DNA of 64,000 nucleotides. Origin: Halobacillus kuroshimensis DSM 18393 (lineage in GTDB: Bacteria; Bacillota; Bacilli; Bacillales; Halobacillaceae). A model generated the notes under the pieces. It saw nothing but the letters and a program-made list of their open reading frames with translations, was not told the origin of the DNA and did no database searches. The position numbers were made by a program, and so were the translations under genes. Location: assembly GCF_000425705.1 (NCBI RefSeq), contig NZ_AUDY01000009.1, forward strand, positions 248,001 through 312,000. Direction: 5' to 3'. Each line of letters begins with the position of its first letter. The stretch's first letter is position 1. This document shows, piece after piece, positions 1 to 8,066 of the stretch.

Positions 1-1311
1 TTAGTTATGAAAACTAAAATACATGCCTTTATCGCATTGATTATTTCAGCCTCGATCATCGGTTTAGTAGCAGGTATGACTCCTCCCAATGTGGCAGATG
101 CTATAACAGATGGCTTTGGGGGAACCCTTGGTTCAATCGGTATCGTCATCGGTTTTGGAGTCATGTTAGGGCGAGTCATGGAAGTCGCGGGTGCTTCAGA
201 AAGGCTTGCCTATTCATTCGTAAAAATGTTAGGGAAACGACGAGAGGACTGGGCGATGGCGTTAACTGGTTACGTCGTTTCCATTCCTATTTTTGTGGAT
301 TCAGCATTTGTTATTTTAACGCCATTATTGAAAGCGATTTCAAAGAAAACCAGACGTTCTATCGTAACCTTGGGTGTCGCACTAGCCATCGGACTAGTAG
401 TAACGCACTCGCTCGTTCCTCCTACTCCAGGACCGCTCGGAGTTGCAGGAATATTCGACGTCAGTGTGGGGCTCATGATTTTATGGGGGTTGATTTTCTC
501 TATTCCACTGATCATCGTCGGTGTATTCTATGCAAAATGGATAGGTAAACGAATTCACCAGCTTCCGGACGAAGAGGGGTTAGGATGGATACGGCCGGAA
601 CAGCCGGCTGATACTTATGAAGAATTTATTAATCAGCAAGAGAACAAACGTCTGCCATCCTTATTCATGTCTATGGCTCCAATCTTAATACCGATTTTAT
701 TGATTTTTGCAAACACAGTCGTCTCTGCGCAGGAATTAACAGAAGGGATCTTCGGCTATATTCAATTCTTCGGGAACCCTGTTATTGCTGTCGGTATCGG
801 TTTGGTTTTTGCGATTTATACTTTGACGACGAGGTTAAGCCGTACAGATTCTCTTGACCGAATGGAAGAGGGGATTAAATCTGCAGGTATTATTTTACTT
901 GTCACAGGTGCTGGTGGCGCTCTGGGAAACGTTCTTCGTGAAAGTGGATCAGGGGACTATGTTGCTGAATTGATTGTAAACATGTCCGTGCCGCTCGTTC
1001 TTCTGCCGTTCTTTGTTTCTAGCTTTGTACGACTAGTTCAAGGAAGTGGAACAGTGGCAATGATTACGGCGGCTTCCATCACCGCTCCTATATTAGCGGG
1101 AGTGGATGGAGTGTACATGCCCCTTGCAGCAATAGGAGCAACAACAGGGTCACTATTGTTCTCTTATTTTAATGATAGTTTTTACTGGGTTGTGAACCGT
1201 ATGCTTGGTATTAAGAATGCGAAAGAACAAATAATGGTATGGTCAATTCCAACTACTCTGGCATGGCTGACGGCTTTTGTTATGTTGGTTTTAGTTTCAT
1301 TCTTTGTATAG
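1..1311 (+). CDS. GntP family permease, 5' end outside window
   Basis: Hydrophobic protein of the gluconate:H+ symporter (GntP) family, an inner-membrane importer of gluconate-like sugar acids or hydroxy acids. The frame is open to the window edge. The first in-window ATG (position 7) lies just before a KIHAF segment that in Bacillus GntP sits about 20 residues into the protein, so roughly the first membrane helix is missing and the true start is upstream. Family landmarks are the GGTLGSIG and THSLVPPTPGP loops near residues 40 and 135, and a C-terminal run of helices ending at a TAG stop. About 11 membrane segments are visible. A strong terminator follows, so it is the last gene of its transcript. 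The substrate cannot be told from sequence. Confidence 0.9.
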   Translation, partial: LVMKTKIHAFIALIISASIIGLVAGMTPPNVADAITDGFGGTLGSIGIVIGFGVMLGRVMEVAGASERLAYSFVKMLGKRREDWAMALTGYVVSIPIFVDSAFVILTPLLKAISKKTRRSIVTLGVALAIGLVVTHSLVPPTPGPLGVAGIFDVSVGLMILWGLIFSIPLIIVGVFYAKWIGKRIHQLPDEEGLGWIRPEQPADTYEEFINQQENKRLPSLFMSMAPILIPILLIFANTVVSAQELTEGIFGYIQFFGNPVIAVGIGLVFAIYTLTTRLSRTDSLDRMEEGIKSAGIILLVTGAGGALGNVLRESGSGDYVAELIVNMSVPLVLLPFFVSSFVRLVQGSGTVAMITAASITAPILAGVDGVYMPLAAIGATTGSLLFSYFNDSFYWVVNRMLGIKNAKEQIMVWSIPTTLAWLTAFVMLVLVSFFV

Positions 1312-1356
1312 TACCTTTTAAGTGTCGAATATAAATAGTCTCAAGTATTAAAGGGA

Positions 1357-1401
1357 CCGGACGCTGTGTTTTATCCTCCAACATAGCGTCCGGTTTTTTT
1401 T
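1357..1401 (+). terminator. Intrinsic terminator after the GntP permease
   Basis: A 14-bp stem (1357-1370 with 1380-1393, one G-U pair) is followed by a run of eight T. Confidence 0.9.
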
Positions 1402-1640
1402 GACTTGAAACACTTAGTTATCCAAATATCACACGGGGGATAAAGCTGGGGTTGTGTAAATGCTGCTGAAGGGTTCTGCTTGTCAAAGACAATGTATAGA
1501 GAGATGCTCGCCTCATGAATAGTTGTTTATTTTTCTGAAAAATGGAGGATTACTCCTTTTTTATTAAATAATATAAAGAATATCTTCACAAAAACACAAA
1601 GCTGTGCTAAGGTTAGTTTATGAAAGGGCTTACATAAGCG
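1402..1640. other. Intergenic stretch without a gene
   Basis: No coding frame on either strand is convincing here. The second half (about 1540-1600) is AT-rich and is where the promoter of the following operon should lie, but I cannot assign clear -35 and -10 boxes. A small inverted repeat GGAG-GATTA-CTCC lies near 1544-1556. Confidence 0.4.
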
Positions 1641-1651
1641 GGGAGGTCATG

Positions 1652-2356
1652 ATGGTAAGGAGCTTCATCTCAAATCATTCAATAGAGAGCGTTTTTCTGA
1701 AAAAAACAGTCACGTACAGATTGCTGAAATCAGGGGAAGCCCCAGGTGATTGTGTCGACCTTCTTATAGTTCATGATGGAGACGATTATTTAAAACTTGG
1801 GATGCTGAAAGAACAGTTTGAGAATGATTTACAGAAAGGACTGGGGAGAAACACTTGCTTCATCCTTTTACCACCAGGCACCTCCATAGATCGTTGGCAT
1901 TATTACCATTCTGAAGGCAGAGATGTCCAGGCATTCCAACAGTTTATTTATGAAGAGCTGTTGCCGGAACTCAGGGAGACTTTCAAAATCAGAAAGCTCG
2001 GTATGCTGGGGGATTCACTAGCAGGAGCAGTAAGCTTGCGACTTGCCCTGCATGATCCGAATCAATGGACCCATATCCTTCTTCAATCTGCGGCTTTTTC
2101 TGAAAAGGATATAAAAGGTGGAGCAAATCTCCATAAAATCCTCCCTTGGACGATCTATCAATCGGTAGGGACAGGAGAAGATGACTTTGTTTCACCCATT
2201 ACGAATGAATATCTCTACATACTTACAAGAAACCGACAACTAAAAACGAGTATTCAAACAGCACAACATATTTATGTCGAGAGCGATCATGGTCACTTAT
2301 GGGAATGTTGGCGGGAAGATCTATCCTCCGCCGTTAACATATTTTATACAAAATAA
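1652..2356 (+). CDS. Putative esterase (alpha/beta hydrolase, esterase D type)
   Basis: A 234-residue cytosolic protein of the putative-esterase (enterochelin esterase/esterase D-like) alpha/beta-hydrolase group. The nucleophile elbow G-D-S-L-A-G puts the catalytic Ser at about residue 122, and a C-terminal SDHGH puts the catalytic His at about 213. It lacks a signal peptide. I chose ATG 1652 because GGGAGG at 1641-1646 sits five bases upstream; ATG 1649 is the neighbouring alternative, while the upstream start at 1604 has no ribosome site. It ends 13 bases before the sugar-binding lipoprotein gene and probably opens that operon. In that setting a deacylase acting on acylated sugars is likely, but this is inferred from position only. 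Confidence 0.75.
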   Translation: MVRSFISNHSIESVFLKKTVTYRLLKSGEAPGDCVDLLIVHDGDDYLKLGMLKEQFENDLQKGLGRNTCFILLPPGTSIDRWHYYHSEGRDVQAFQQFIYEELLPELRETFKIRKLGMLGDSLAGAVSLRLALHDPNQWTHILLQSAAFSEKDIKGGANLHKILPWTIYQSVGTGEDDFVSPITNEYLYILTRNRQLKTSIQTAQHIYVESDHGHLWECWREDLSSAVNIFYTK

Positions 2357-2369
2357 GGAGATGAGGGGT

Positions 2370-3671
2370 TTGAAGAAGTTTTCATTTTTGTTGGTGATTA
2401 CCTTTTCTTTCATGCTGGTTCTAGCTGCTTGTTCAGGATCAAGTGAAGAAGGGTCGGCGGAAGGAGAGGATTCTTCCGATTCCGGAGAAACTTCGGAAAT
2501 TGAGTTCTGGACGATGCAGTTGAAACCGACCTTTACAGAGTACATTGAGGGAGTCATTGCAGACTTTGAGGAGGAAAATCCTGATATCAAGGTTAAGTGG
2601 GTGGATGTACCTTGGGGTGACATGGAGAAGAAGATTCTATCCGCTGTATCTTCTGAAACCGCACCGGATGTGGTGAACTTGAACCCGCAATTCGCCTCTC
2701 AATTAGCAGAACTCGATGCGCTTGTGAATATGGATGAAGCGGTTTCTGATGAAAAGAAACAGGAGTATTTTGAAGGCATTTGGAAGTCGAACTCCTTCGG
2801 TGGTCAAACGTTTGGAATTCCGTGGTATTTATCCTCCCAGGTTAGTATGTACAACAACAATATCCTGGAAGAAGCGGGGATGACTGGCGATGATGTCCCT
2901 ACGAAATATGCAGATGTACTGGAATTTTCGAAGACAACTAAAGAGAAAACAGGGCAGTATGCTTTCTTTCCATCCATCGATGGAAGCCATTTACTAGAAA
3001 CGATGGTTACCATGGGTGTTGAACTGACGAATGAAGATATGACAAAAGCGACCTTCAACACAGACAAAGGAAAAGAAGCGTTCCAATTTTTTGTTGATAT
3101 GTATGAAAATGAATTGATTCCACGTGAAGTGCTGACAGAAGGGCACGGGAAAGCGGTCGATATGTATCAAGCAGGACAGCTGGCTGTTCTATCCTCCGGC
3201 CCACAATTCTTAAATACAGTGAATGAGAATGCGCCTGATATTTATGAAGCTACCGATGTAGCTCCTATTATTACGGGGGAAACGGGATTGATGAATGTTG
3301 CCGCGATGAACCTGGTGGTACCGAAACAAAGTGAAAAGCAAGAGGCGGCTGTTACGTTCTCCCTTTTCATGACGAATGCTGAGAACCAAGTGGAATTTGA
3401 TAAAATTGTACCTATTCTTCCATCCATTGAGACAGCTCTGGATGACCCATACTTCAATGAACTTCCAGAGAACCCTTCTCCAGAAGACGAAGCACGTATC
3501 ATATCAGCAGAACAGCTGAAAGACTCCGAAGTCCTTGTTCCACCAATGAAGAATTACTCTGACCTTCAAAAAGCGATGACGGATGCTCTTCAAGCGGCGA
3601 TGCTCGGTGAAAAGTCGATCGAAGATGCGCTGGCTGATGCTGAACAGAAGTGGAATGCAGCATTGCAATAA
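2370..3671 (+). CDS. ABC transporter extracellular sugar-binding lipoprotein
   Basis: Family 1 extracellular solute-binding protein (433 aa), lipid-anchored outside the membrane; it delivers a sugar or oligosaccharide to the permease pair at 6233-8066. The start is taken as TTG 2370: AAGGAG (2355-2360) lies nine bases upstream and translation then begins MKKFSFLL, a normal lipoprotein signal with lipobox LAAC and Cys21. ATG 2361 directly abuts that ribosome site, and an ATG further up would overlap the esterase. After the lipobox comes an acidic Ser/Glu linker, then the FWTMQ and VDVPWGDME segments usual in this family. A stem-loop follows the stop, which would favour high expression of this gene. 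No ATPase gene is present in the cluster. Confidence 0.92.
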   Translation: MKKFSFLLVITFSFMLVLAACSGSSEEGSAEGEDSSDSGETSEIEFWTMQLKPTFTEYIEGVIADFEEENPDIKVKWVDVPWGDMEKKILSAVSSETAPDVVNLNPQFASQLAELDALVNMDEAVSDEKKQEYFEGIWKSNSFGGQTFGIPWYLSSQVSMYNNNILEEAGMTGDDVPTKYADVLEFSKTTKEKTGQYAFFPSIDGSHLLETMVTMGVELTNEDMTKATFNTDKGKEAFQFFVDMYENELIPREVLTEGHGKAVDMYQAGQLAVLSSGPQFLNTVNENAPDIYEATDVAPIITGETGLMNVAAMNLVVPKQSEKQEAAVTFSLFMTNAENQVEFDKIVPILPSIETALDDPYFNELPENPSPEDEARIISAEQLKDSEVLVPPMKNYSDLQKAMTDALQAAMLGEKSIEDALADAEQKWNAALQ

Positions 3672-3684
3672 GTCATTCATTTAA

Positions 3685-3718
3685 AGAGAAGGAAGAGCCC
3701 ACGGTCTCTTCCTTCTTT
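3685..3718 (+). terminator. Stem-loop after binding-protein gene (partial terminator or mRNA stabiliser)
   Basis: An 11-bp perfect stem (3687-3697 with 3706-3716) around an 8-base loop, followed by only a short T tract. Such hairpins behind a binding-protein gene usually let it be expressed above the downstream genes of the same operon. Confidence 0.65.
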
Positions 3719-3749
3719 AATAATCGAATGATAGGAAAGTGAGGAGCTT

Positions 3750-4508
3750 ATGGATGGTGGTGAAGGGATGAAAAAAGAGGATTTTTTTGAAAAGGTGGAA
3801 GGTCAGCTGATCGTCTCCTGTCAAGCGTTAGAGGATGAACCTCTTCATGGGTCACATCTAATGGCTAAAGTAGCTGCGGCAGCGGAACTTGGAGGAGCAG
3901 CGGGCATTCGTGCGAATGGCTATGACGATATAAAAGCAATCCAATCGGTCACAAAGCTTCCGATCATTGGTTTGGTCAAGCAAGATTATTCCGAGTGCGA
4001 CATTTACATTACGCCTACAAGAAAAGAAGTCGATGAATTACTGAAAGCGGGCGTTGATGTCATTGCATTGGATGCGACAGGCCGGGAAAGGCCGGAGAAA
4101 GAGAGATTGGAAGAATTAATTCAGTACATTAAAGAAAAGAATACTCTCGTTATGGCCGATGTTTCAACAGTGGACGAAGGGGTGGAAGCAGAAAGAATCG
4201 GAGCGGATTGTATCGGCACAACCCTATCCGGCTACACAGACTATTCGCCTCAACTTACTCAACCGGACTTCAACCTGGTCCATCGGTTAGTGAAAAGAGT
4301 CAAGGTTCCTGTCCTCGCTGAAGGGCGGTATTGGAGTCCGGATGAAGTGGTCCATGCGCTTGGACTTGGAGCCCATGCCGTTGTGGTCGGTTCAGCAATC
4401 ACCAGGCCGCAAGTGATTACGAAACGTTTTACAGATCAAATGAAGAAAGCAGGTGTTCAACATGACGCAAAAGTTGTTGGAGGGGAATTTACTAAGCGTA
4501 ATCCGTAG
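3750..4508 (+). CDS. nanE: N-acetylmannosamine-6-phosphate 2-epimerase
   Basis: NanE family TIM-barrel enzyme (252 aa from this start) that converts N-acetylmannosamine 6-phosphate to N-acetylglucosamine 6-phosphate. The family landmarks are visible in order: LIVSCQA near residue 20, GIRANG near 52, GLVKQ, a LDATGR segment, the ADVST strand, TLSGYT, and VLAEGR followed by GAHAVVVGSAITRP. Two starts are possible: ATG 3750 with GAGGAG at 3741-3746, or ATG 3768, which gives a more typical N-terminus (MKKEDFF). Together with the ROK kinase downstream it gives a ManNAc branch feeding GlcNAc-6-P; nagA/nagB are not in this window. It overlaps the regulator gene that follows. Confidence 0.93.
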   Translation: MDGGEGMKKEDFFEKVEGQLIVSCQALEDEPLHGSHLMAKVAAAAELGGAAGIRANGYDDIKAIQSVTKLPIIGLVKQDYSECDIYITPTRKEVDELLKAGVDVIALDATGRERPEKERLEELIQYIKEKNTLVMADVSTVDEGVEAERIGADCIGTTLSGYTDYSPQLTQPDFNLVHRLVKRVKVPVLAEGRYWSPDEVVHALGLGAHAVVVGSAITRPQVITKRFTDQMKKAGVQHDAKVVGGEFTKRNP

Positions 4509-5304
4509 CTACTACCCTTCTTTGACAAAGTCGGAGCAGAAAGTGGCGGACAAAGTGTTAGAGGATATCGAAAGTGTCCTCTATTGTTCGGTCACGGATC
4601 TAGCGGACAAATCAGGGGTAGGAGAGACGACTGCGTTACGTTTTTGCAGAAAACTGGGATTCAAAGGTTATCAGGAATTCAAGCTGACGCTGGCTAAAAC
4701 CTTATCAAATGATGCAAAGGAAGACGAAGTCGTTGAGCAGGGGATGCAGTATGCGATAGCTAATAATACGAAGTCTGTGATCGATGAGACGTTGAAAATG
4801 GTTGATGAAGAGCTGCTACATTCCTGTATTTCAGCGATTGCCAAGGCGGACCATCTTCACTTTTATGGAGTAGGAACGTCGGGGCTGACGGCTCTTGACG
4901 CCAAAAACCGCCTGATCAGAATTGGAAAGCATAGCGATGCCATCATCGACCCACATATTCAGGCGATGGGGGCAGCTACCTTAGGAAAAGGGGATGTCGT
5001 TGTAGGAATAAGCTTATCCGGAAGTACGAAGGACACGTTGGATTCTTTGGAAATTGCAAAGAAGAATGGAGCTACGGTCATTGCCATCACCTATTACGCC
5101 CGGTCACCGATCACGCAGCTTGCGGATTATGTGCTCCTTAGTGGAGGAAAAGAGTCTCCTCTTGAAGGTGGCTCCCTGTCTGCGAAGATTTCCCAATTAT
5201 TTATCATCGATTTATTGTGCACGGGACTTGCTTTAAATGATAAAGAGCGGTCACTGGAAATGAAAGAAAAGACGGCGAGATCTGTCATTAATAAAATTTA
5301 CTAA
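4462..5304 (+). CDS. RpiR/MurR family transcriptional regulator
   Basis: Cytosolic regulator of about 280 aa with an N-terminal RpiR helix-turn-helix (residues about 5-75; TKSEQKVAD and VGETTALRFCRKLGFKGYQEFK) and a C-terminal SIS sugar-phosphate-binding domain (about 120-260, with FYGVGTSG and GISLSGSTKD). The ATG at 4462 is preferred because AGGTG lies six bases upstream; GTG 4453 is an alternative. It overlaps the end of nanE by 47 bases, so the genes are translationally linked. By family it should sense a phosphosugar; in this operon ManNAc-6-P or GlcNAc-6-P is the natural guess. Whether it represses or activates cannot be told. Confidence 0.9.
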   Translation: MTQKLLEGNLLSVIRSYYPSLTKSEQKVADKVLEDIESVLYCSVTDLADKSGVGETTALRFCRKLGFKGYQEFKLTLAKTLSNDAKEDEVVEQGMQYAIANNTKSVIDETLKMVDEELLHSCISAIAKADHLHFYGVGTSGLTALDAKNRLIRIGKHSDAIIDPHIQAMGAATLGKGDVVVGISLSGSTKDTLDSLEIAKKNGATVIAITYYARSPITQLADYVLLSGGKESPLEGGSLSAKISQLFIIDLLCTGLALNDKERSLEMKEKTARSVINKIY

Positions 5305-5325
5305 CGAGGCCGGAGGGTGATTGGG

Positions 5326-6246
5326 ATGCATGTCATTGGGATCGATATCGGAGGTACAACGGTTAAAGGTGTCCTTCTTGATGAACAGATGGAATTGGTT
5401 CATAAGAGCACATCCCCGACGGATGCGAAGGCGGGTAGGGATGCTATTTTATCCAGTTTAAGTGGTGTGATCGGAACCCTGACAGAAGCAAGTGAAACAC
5501 CTATACGAGGCATCGGGATAGGGAGCGCCGGCAGGATCAATGTGGGTACGGGAGTCGTCGAATATGCCACCGAAAATCTGCCGGGTTGGCATGGGTTCGC
5601 TTTGAAATCCTGGGTTGAAGAGAAATACAACCTCCCTGTAATCGTAGATAATGATGCAAATACGGCGTTGATTGGAGAATTGTATTTCAATCATCTACTC
5701 ATTGAAACGCAGCATACCATCATGTTGACTCTTGGTACCGGGGTGGGCGGTGCGAACTATTTTTCCGGTCAGGTTGTTCGCGGTGCCCATCACCAGGGTG
5801 GTGAGTGGGGACACATGGTGCTCTACCCTGGAGGACGTCCGTGCAACTGCGGAAAATCCGGGTGTTTGGAGCAGTATATCTCTGGTTCTGCTTTACGAAA
5901 AGAAGCGGAAAAGGAGACGGGTAGAACTTTTCTTCAGGGGCGGGATGTTTTCAAGGCTGCCCAACAGGATGCACGAGTAAATAAGGTTGTGACGCAATTT
6001 ATCAGCGATCTTGCTTTAGTCATTGAAAACATTTCTATAAGTCTTGATCCTGACCGAATCATCTTAGGTGGAGGGGTTACTGAGTCGAGAGACTATTGGT
6101 GGGAGGATATGCAGGACCTCTTAAACCAGAAAGGAGTGGAAACAGAAGTGACGCCCTCCCTGTATAGGAACCGTTCAGGGATGTATGGTGCAGCTCTTTT
6201 AGCATCACAGATGAGGAAGGAAGTGAAAAGTCATGAATCAACGTAA
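5326..6246 (+). CDS. ROK family sugar kinase, probable N-acetylmannosamine kinase
   Basis: A 306-residue ROK kinase that phosphorylates a hexose or N-acetylhexosamine with ATP. Visible are the phosphate-binding GIDIGGTTVKG at the N-terminus, the catalytic loop VDNDANTALIGE (catalytic Asp at about 109), the LGTGVGGA segment, and the ROK zinc site made by GGEWGHM and CNCGKSGC. ATG 5326 is chosen because CGGAGGG at 5311-5317 lies eight bases upstream. Adjacent nanE argues for ManNAc as substrate rather than glucose. It overlaps the following permease by 14 bases. Confidence 0.88.
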   Translation: MHVIGIDIGGTTVKGVLLDEQMELVHKSTSPTDAKAGRDAILSSLSGVIGTLTEASETPIRGIGIGSAGRINVGTGVVEYATENLPGWHGFALKSWVEEKYNLPVIVDNDANTALIGELYFNHLLIETQHTIMLTLGTGVGGANYFSGQVVRGAHHQGGEWGHMVLYPGGRPCNCGKSGCLEQYISGSALRKEAEKETGRTFLQGRDVFKAAQQDARVNKVVTQFISDLALVIENISISLDPDRIILGGGVTESRDYWWEDMQDLLNQKGVETEVTPSLYRNRSGMYGAALLASQMRKEVKSHEST

Positions 6247-7111
6247 ATTCACCCCGCTTTTATTTCTACTGCCAGGCTGTGCAATTCTGGGAGCATTTAT
6301 TTTTTACCCCATGATTCAGGCGATTTGGTTAAGCTTTACCGATTACAATATGATTCAAAAGAATCCTGATTTCGTAGGATTGGCCAACTATAAAGAACTA
6401 TTTGCAGATCCGTTGTTTTGGAAGGTGCTCGGCCAGACTCTTTTATACTTAGTCATTGTGGTTCCTGCGCTTGTCTTTCTGCCTATTTTCCTTGCTATTC
6501 TTGTCAATCAACAGCTGAAGGGAATCACCTTCTTCCGATCCATTTACTACCTTCCTGTTGTAACATCCATGGTTGTTGTTGGGATTGCGTGGAAATGGAT
6601 GTATGCCGATCAAGGTGTCTTGAACTATGTACTGGATACGTTCGGTGTCATTGATGAACCTATCCACTGGCTGACTTCCACGTCGACTTCTTTGTTCGCG
6701 GTTATGGCGGTAACCGTCTGGAAGGGGATGGGCTATTATATGGTTATTTATTTAGCAGGGTTACAAGCCATACCTACCAACTTATATGAAGCGGCAGATA
6801 TCGACGGAGCTAGTAAATTCCGCCAAATCCTTCATATAACCATTCCGTTATTGATGCCTTCCATCATGATTGTGACGATCATGTCTTCGATTTCCGCGAT
6901 GAAAGTGTTTGAAGAAATCTACGTGATGACTCAGGGAGGGCCGTTAAACAGTTCGATGACTCTTGTGTATTATATTTATAATGAGGCTTTCGATAGCTTG
7001 CAGATGGGCTACGCCAGTGCTGCGGGAGTTATTCTGTTCATTGTTACACTCATGTTTTCCATTGTTAATATAGCTTTCATGAACCGTCGTGAACAGGCGA
7101 TGAAAGGGTGA
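6233..7111 (+). CDS. ABC sugar transporter permease (MalF/UgpA type)
   Basis: Inner-membrane permease of 292 aa with six predicted helices. The cytoplasmic EAA loop that docks the ATPase is clear (EAADIDGASKFRQILHITIP at about residues 185-205). It pairs with the next gene and the lipoprotein at 2370. Its start lies within the end of the ROK kinase gene. Confidence 0.92.
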   Translation: MNQRKFTPLLFLLPGCAILGAFIFYPMIQAIWLSFTDYNMIQKNPDFVGLANYKELFADPLFWKVLGQTLLYLVIVVPALVFLPIFLAILVNQQLKGITFFRSIYYLPVVTSMVVVGIAWKWMYADQGVLNYVLDTFGVIDEPIHWLTSTSTSLFAVMAVTVWKGMGYYMVIYLAGLQAIPTNLYEAADIDGASKFRQILHITIPLLMPSIMIVTIMSSISAMKVFEEIYVMTQGGPLNSSMTLVYYIYNEAFDSLQMGYASAAGVILFIVTLMFSIVNIAFMNRREQAMKG

Positions 7112-7118
7112 TGAATGT

Positions 7119-8066
7119 ATGAAGTTAAATGCTGAAGCATTGAAACAAGAACCTCACGAACGAATTGCTGAAAATGAAGCACAACAAACTCATCCCAAGC
7201 CAAAAAAAATGAAACGAAAACAAAAAAAGACAAAGCCTGCACCAAGAAAAATCATAAAAACGACCTTATCTTATATAACGCTGATTCTTGTATCGATTAT
7301 CATGGTCGGCCCTTTTCTATGGCTTTTAGCAACGTCACTCAAATCGGGGTCTGAAAATATCTTTGCTTATCCTCCGAAGTTCATTCCTGAGAATCCAACG
7401 CTGGCGAATTTCGGGGCAGTCTTGGAATACTTTCCTTTCTTTACGTATCTCTTCAACAGTACCGTCGTAGCTGTTTTGACGGTCGGTGCCAACCTTTTAT
7501 TTTGTTCTCTTGCTGCATACCCGTTGGCAAGAATGAACTTCAGAGGAAAGAATATCGCTTTCATCTTGATCATCAGTACGATGATGATTCCATTTCAGTT
7601 ATTGATGATTCCCATCTATATTCTCGCATTGAATCTAGGGCTGCAGAACACTTACTTAGGTTTGGTATTGCCGCACGCTACGACAGCCTTTGGAATATTC
7701 CTGATGAGGCAGGCTTTCTTGACGATTCCCTATGAACTTGATGAATCAGGACGGATGGATGGAGCGAATGCCTTTCAAATTTGGTGGAGAATCCTTATGC
7801 CTCTTGTGCGTCCATCCATGGTAACCTTGGCCATTTTCACTTTTATGATGGCATGGGGAGACTTTTTGTGGCCGCTCATCATTCTGAACGATCAAAGCAT
7901 GTACACGTTACCACTAGGAGTTCAGTCTCTGCAGGGAAACTTCTCTTCGAATTGGCGCTATATTGCCGCAGGTTCTATCATTTCCGTCCTGCCAATCATC
8001 ATTGTATTTGCTATCCTTCAGCGCTACTTCATTGCTGGAGCTATGAAAGGAGCTGTTAAAGGATGA
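7119..8066 (+). CDS. ABC sugar transporter permease (MalG/UgpE type) with long basic N-terminus
   Basis: Second permease (315 aa), six helices, EAA loop ELDESGRMDGANAFQIWWRI near residue 205. It carries an unusual cytosolic N-terminal tail of about 45 residues rich in Lys, Pro and Gln before the first helix, which typical MalG proteins lack. No ATPase is encoded in the operon, so the pair presumably uses a shared MsmK/MsmX-type ATPase from elsewhere. The stop overlaps the mannosidase start (ATGA at 8063-8066). Confidence 0.92.
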   Translation: MKLNAEALKQEPHERIAENEAQQTHPKPKKMKRKQKKTKPAPRKIIKTTLSYITLILVSIIMVGPFLWLLATSLKSGSENIFAYPPKFIPENPTLANFGAVLEYFPFFTYLFNSTVVAVLTVGANLLFCSLAAYPLARMNFRGKNIAFILIISTMMIPFQLLMIPIYILALNLGLQNTYLGLVLPHATTAFGIFLMRQAFLTIPYELDESGRMDGANAFQIWWRILMPLVRPSMVTLAIFTFMMAWGDFLWPLIILNDQSMYTLPLGVQSLQGNFSSNWRYIAAGSIISVLPIIIVFAILQRYFIAGAMKGAVKG